From: CAYZJD01 sp964478455
GTDB lineage: Bacteria > Acidobacteriota > Terriglobia > Bryobacterales > Bryobacteraceae
Assembly: GCA_964478455.1 (NCBI GenBank)
Contig: CAYZJD010000187.1
Span: forward strand, 1 to 8,655
DNA: 8,655 bases
Reading direction: 5' to 3'
Of this stretch, positions 6,514-8,655 are shown one piece after another. Within the stretch, counting starts at the first letter, position 1. Every line of letters starts with the position of its first letter. The notes beneath the pieces are model-generated. The model searched no databases. It saw nothing but the letters and a program-made list of their open reading frames with translations, and was not told where the DNA came from. The translations under genes were made by a program, and so were the position numbers.

Positions 6514-7614
6514 ATGAAACAGTCCCGGTACATCTTGGGCCGGCTCGGCATGGGCCTGCTACTGATCGGAGGTTCCGCCGCCTTGCTGTTGATTTCCGAC
6601 TGGAACAGAGGAACCAGGCGCACCGCCGGCCTGCCTCGCGTGGCCGTGTTCCAGTACAGCTCGCAGGCAATTCTGGACGAAGGTGTTCGCGGCCTGATCG
6701 ATTCGCTGCACGATCATGGGTACGTCGAGGGCCGCACGGTGCGCCTCCAGAAGTTCAATGCGGAGAACGATCTTCCCACGGCGAACTCCATTGCGAGGGA
6801 GTTAACCGGAGGACGATTCGATTACGTCTTCACGGTCAGCACGAACTGCCTCCAAGCCGTGGCCAAGGCCAACCGAGACGGGCGCGTCAAGCATGTTTTC
6901 GGCGTGGTGGCGAACCCCGTCGAAGCTGGCGTGGGCATCAACCCCGACAACCCACTCGATCACCCCAAGAACATGACCGGCATCGGCACGCTTGTGCCGG
7001 TCGGCGAGTTGCTAGCGATGGCAAAGCGGATGAACCCGCAATTGAAGCGGGTGGGCCTGCCTTGGAACCCATCGCAATCAAATTCGGAAACCTACACGCG
7101 GATGGCCAGGGCGGCGGCGCCACGACTCGGGATCCATCTGTTGGAGGGCACCGTGGACGCGACGCCGGCCGTGGGCGAAGTGGTTGCGTCGCTGGTGGGC
7201 CGAGGGGCGGAAGCGATTCTCACTACCGGCGATCTGACGGTTTCGCTGGCGATCGACGCGGTCGTCGGCGAAGCCGCCAGGGGCGGAGCGCCGGTGTTCT
7301 CCACTCAACCCTCCAGCGCCGCCCGGGGAGCACTTCTGGCGATGGGAGGGGATTACTACCAGATCGGCCGCGAAACCGGCGATCTGGCGGCACGCGTTCT
7401 CGGCGGTGAGGACATGAACCGCATGCCGATTCTGTACCACTTGCCGAAGCTGCTGGTGATCAATCGGGCAGCTCTATCCAAGCTGAACGGCACTTGGACC
7501 TTCCCGTCCGACATACTGGCCAAGGCCAAGGACGTGACGGGAAGCTCCACGCCGGTGACGACATTGGCCCCGCCGCCGACCACCTCTTCCGCACTGTCTC
7601 CGAAGAGACAGTAG
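6514..7614 (+). CDS. ABC transporter substrate-binding protein (ABC_sub_bind, PF04392; TrpX-like)
   Basis: This is the 366-residue periplasmic solute receptor of the importer. A basic N-terminus (MKQSRYILGR) precedes a hydrophobic stretch at about 11-27 that acts as a signal peptide or anchor. No lipobox cysteine follows (the sequence reads LLISDW), so it is either a soluble periplasmic or an N-terminally anchored protein rather than a lipoprotein. From about residue 40 the two-lobed periplasmic-binding fold is recognisable: VAVFQYSSQAILDEGVRGL, then LHDHGYVEGRTV, FDYVFTVSTN, HVFGVVANPVEAGV, NMTGIGTLVPVGELL and GLPWNPSQSNSETY. The later part has EAILTTGDLTV and GDYYQIGRETGDLAARVL. The last 25 residues are a Thr/Pro/Ser-rich tail. 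The closest characterised relatives are called tryptophan/tyrosine binding proteins, but ligand specificity varies in this family. The ribosome site (GGCGG) is weak. The final codons lie within a perfect hairpin. Confidence 0.92.
   Translation: MKQSRYILGRLGMGLLLIGGSAALLLISDWNRGTRRTAGLPRVAVFQYSSQAILDEGVRGLIDSLHDHGYVEGRTVRLQKFNAENDLPTANSIARELTGGRFDYVFTVSTNCLQAVAKANRDGRVKHVFGVVANPVEAGVGINPDNPLDHPKNMTGIGTLVPVGELLAMAKRMNPQLKRVGLPWNPSQSNSETYTRMARAAAPRLGIHLLEGTVDATPAVGEVVASLVGRGAEAILTTGDLTVSLAIDAVVGEAARGGAPVFSTQPSSAARGALLAMGGDYYQIGRETGDLAARVLGGEDMNRMPILYHLPKLLVINRAALSKLNGTWTFPSDILAKAKDVTGSSTPVTTLAPPPTTSSALSPKRQ
7593..7612. repeat. Perfect 8-bp inverted repeat overlapping the operon's last stop codon
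   Basis: ACTGTCTC (7593-7600) and GAGACAGT (7605-7612) are perfectly complementary around a 4-nt loop, CGAA. The right arm ends on the first base of the TAG stop codon. No U-tract follows on either strand, so it does not meet the usual rule for an intrinsic terminator. It could still protect the 3' end of the operon mRNA or pause transcription. Read on the minus strand the loop is TTCG closed by C and G, the exceptionally stable cUUCGg tetraloop. Confidence 0.5.
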
Positions 7615-7957
7615 ATCCACCCATTGCGCCGGCAATCGGCGGATTGGCGCCTGGACTATCCGGTGTCGCCTGGTCGCCTCCAATTGCGCTGGCGGCGGGT
7701 GTGTCCGCGGTTACACGATTCCCGACTTGCGAATCCGGCGCAACCGCTCCGGAACGGGGGTCGCCACGCCCGCCAAAACCACCAGATTCCGGACACAGTT
7801 CGCTCCTGGCGGAGCTCGACATTCACCCGAAGGTCCGGGTCGAGCAAATGGGGAACACGCTGGACGTGAACGTGGCGCGGGCCGCTTCTGGGAGCGTGTC
7901 AGCCAGCCGGTTGCATTGCAGGTGGTTTCGCCCGCCAGGCAGGCCACAGCGTAGGAC
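7615..7957. other. 343 nt without a recognisable gene, probably decayed sequence
   Basis: Several frames are open across this stretch on both strands, as expected at this GC content. None gives a product I recognise, a good ribosome site or a conserved motif. The composition remains GC-rich. The stretch separates an intact operon from a damaged response-regulator gene, so it may hold the remains of a partner gene such as a sensor kinase, but no kinase motif (H-box, N-box, G-box) can be seen. Two similar 11-nt words, ATTGCGCCGGC (7624-7634) and ATTGCGCTGGC (about 7684-7694), lie about 60 nt apart. Confidence 0.4.
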
Positions 7958-8401
7958 GTGACCAGGAACGCCCGTCGGCAGCGAGTACATCGCGGAGCCA
8001 TATGCCGTGAAGTATGGCCGGGGCGGCCTCAGCCTGCCGCCGTCCGTCACGGGCTGGCGCTCGTGCTGGCGGAAGAGGGTGTCGGCGACTGCCGCGAGAC
8101 CGGCGGGCGGGAAGAGGCGCTCGACGCCGCCACCAGCGAGCCGCCGGACGTGGCGCTGGTGGACCTTTCGCTGGCCAACGACGACGCCCTGGCGCTGATA
8201 GCGGAGTTGTGCGCGCGCAACATCCCGGTGCTGGTCTGCTCGATGCACGAGGATCCCGGCTACGTCCGGCGGGCACTCGCCGCGGGCGCCCGCGGCTACA
8301 TCACCAAACGCGAGGCGCCGCGGGAACTGGCGCGCGCGGTGCGCGACGTGCTGCAAGGCTGGATGCTGATCAGCCCGCGGGCCGCGGACGGTTTGCGGTA
8401 A
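7958..8401 (+). pseudogene. Degenerate NarL/FixJ-type response regulator: receiver domain only, first strand and HTH lost
   Basis: The core of a phosphoacceptor receiver domain is clear: VRHGLALVLAEEGV, then REEALDAATSEPPDVALVDLSL (the Asp of VDLSL is the phosphorylation site), IPVLVCSMHEDPGYVRRALAAGARGYITK (Ser and Lys of the switch) and LARAVRDVLQGWMLISPRAADG. This is the style of LuxR-type (NarL/FixJ) regulators. The beginning is wrong: where VADDxPAVRHG is expected, the frame reads WPGRPQPAAVRHG, so the Mg-binding acidic pair is missing. The ATG at 8002 has GGAG 4 nt upstream and looks like the ancestral start, but its frame stops at once (ATG CCG TGA); one extra base explains the shift. 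The frame is formally open from a GTG at 7958 (147 aa). It stops at 8399-8401, just after the receiver, with no GerE HTH domain. A working DNA-binding regulator is therefore unlikely. Confidence 0.7.
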
Positions 8402-8436
8402 CCCGAATTCCCGGATTGTGCGCGCCCGGCGCTCGC

Positions 8437-8556
8437 TTCGATAAGCTTTCAGCAGAAGAACCAGAACGGTCTCTCAAGCCCGCTCGGCTTCAGGAGCTTT
8501 CACTAATTGCAATCCGAGTGCTTGGGAACGATGATGCCTTGGCGTGGCTCCGTTGA
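8437..8556 (+). pseudogene. Fragment resembling a DUF2384 (MbcA/ParS/Xre-type) antitoxin
   Basis: This frame reads FDKLSAEEPERSLKPARL, then QELSLIAIRVLGNDDALAWLR, then a stop. The pattern LSxEExxRxxxxARxxxLAxxVLGxxxxALxWLR matches my recollection of the start of the DUF2384 domain, whose full form continues with TPNxALGGxTPxxL. Here a TGA takes the place of that continuation, and no start codon or ribosome site is convincing upstream. It looks like an internal piece of an antitoxin gene of the Xre-RES / ParS type. No toxin gene remains in the window. Codon use is less GC-biased than in the neighbouring operon, consistent with an accessory origin. The call rests on pattern memory over 39 residues. 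Confidence 0.42.
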
Positions 8557-8567
8557 GAATAACGCCA

Positions 8568-8584
8568 CAGACCAAAGGAGTCTG
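8568..8584 (-). terminator. Possible weak terminator or hairpin after the tRNA-Gly gene
   Basis: On the minus strand, about 18 nt beyond the tRNA 3' end, CAGAC (8584-8580) pairs with GTCTG (8572-8568) around a 7-nt loop. It is followed by GGCGTTATTCT, only mildly T-rich. The five-base stem is short, so this is a weak candidate. It lies where transcription of the tRNA should end. Confidence 0.25.
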
Positions 8585-8601
8585 CTAACTTGTTGATTCT
8601 A

Positions 8602-8655
<54 letters not shown>

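Noticed and set aside
7593..7625. Intrinsic terminator after the binding-protein gene.
   Set aside because: The stem is perfect but is followed by AGATCCACCC rather than a T-run, so it is listed only as an inverted repeat.
7494..7961. A 155-codon plus-strand frame overlapping the end of the binding-protein gene and running to the receiver gene.
   Set aside because: It begins inside an established gene in another frame, has no ribosome site, and its Pro/Arg/Ser-rich product has no recognisable motif.
7823..8356. A 177-codon minus-strand frame opposite the receiver domain.
   Set aside because: The plus strand encodes a recognisable receiver core here; the minus-strand product is Arg/Pro/Ala-rich shadow sequence.
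3362..8566. The 12-mer GAGAATAACGCC occurs at 3362-3373 and at 8555-8566, flanking the operon and the decayed region like att sites.
   Set aside because: About two exact 12-mer repeats are expected by chance in a window of this size, the match does not extend, and no integrase or tRNA-end duplication accompanies it.

Overview
The window is GC-rich, tightly packed bacterial DNA. A soluble-to-membrane Ser/Thr kinase with a long TPR tail, a PF04392-type ABC importer and the codon choice all fit an Acidobacteriota genome (Bryobacter/Solibacter-like). This is an inference from gene style; the window holds no rRNA or other phylogenetic marker.

Layout: (1) Positions 1-131, minus strand, hold the first 43 codons of a secreted protein that runs off the left edge. 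It has its own Shine-Dalgarno sequence and a possible -10 box. (2) Positions 208-3141, minus strand, encode a membrane-anchored Hanks-type Ser/Thr kinase whose outer or C-terminal two thirds are TPR repeats. (3) Positions 3142-3505 are a divergent intergenic region with a plausible sigma70-type promoter facing right and a leader of about 150 nt. (4) Positions 3506-7614, plus strand, are a compact four-gene operon: a STAS-domain protein with a large uncharacterised C-terminal domain, an ABC permease (BPD_transp_2 type), an ABC ATPase, and a periplasmic substrate-binding protein of the ABC_sub_bind (TrpX-like) type. The first three genes overlap by 4 and 8 nt, so they are probably translationally coupled. 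(5) Positions 7615-8601 look like decayed DNA: about 340 nt with no recognisable gene, a NarL/FixJ-type receiver domain that has lost its first strand, acidic pair and HTH domain, and a short fragment resembling the DUF2384 (MbcA/ParS/Xre antitoxin) fold. (6) Positions 8602-8655, minus strand, are the 3' two thirds of a tRNA-Gly(CCC) gene that continues past the right edge.

How the parts may work together: the ABC genes make a complete importer (binding protein, permease, ATPase) of the family annotated as tryptophan/tyrosine or other small-solute uptake. The leading STAS protein is the unusual part. STAS domains are usually targets of Ser/Thr kinases or regulators of transporters, and here one is coupled to an importer and divergently placed next to a Ser/Thr kinase. 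That suggests, but does not prove, a phosphorylation-controlled importer. The right-hand 1 kb, between the operon and the tRNA gene, carries several broken genes of different origin, as expected of a turnover site beside a tRNA.
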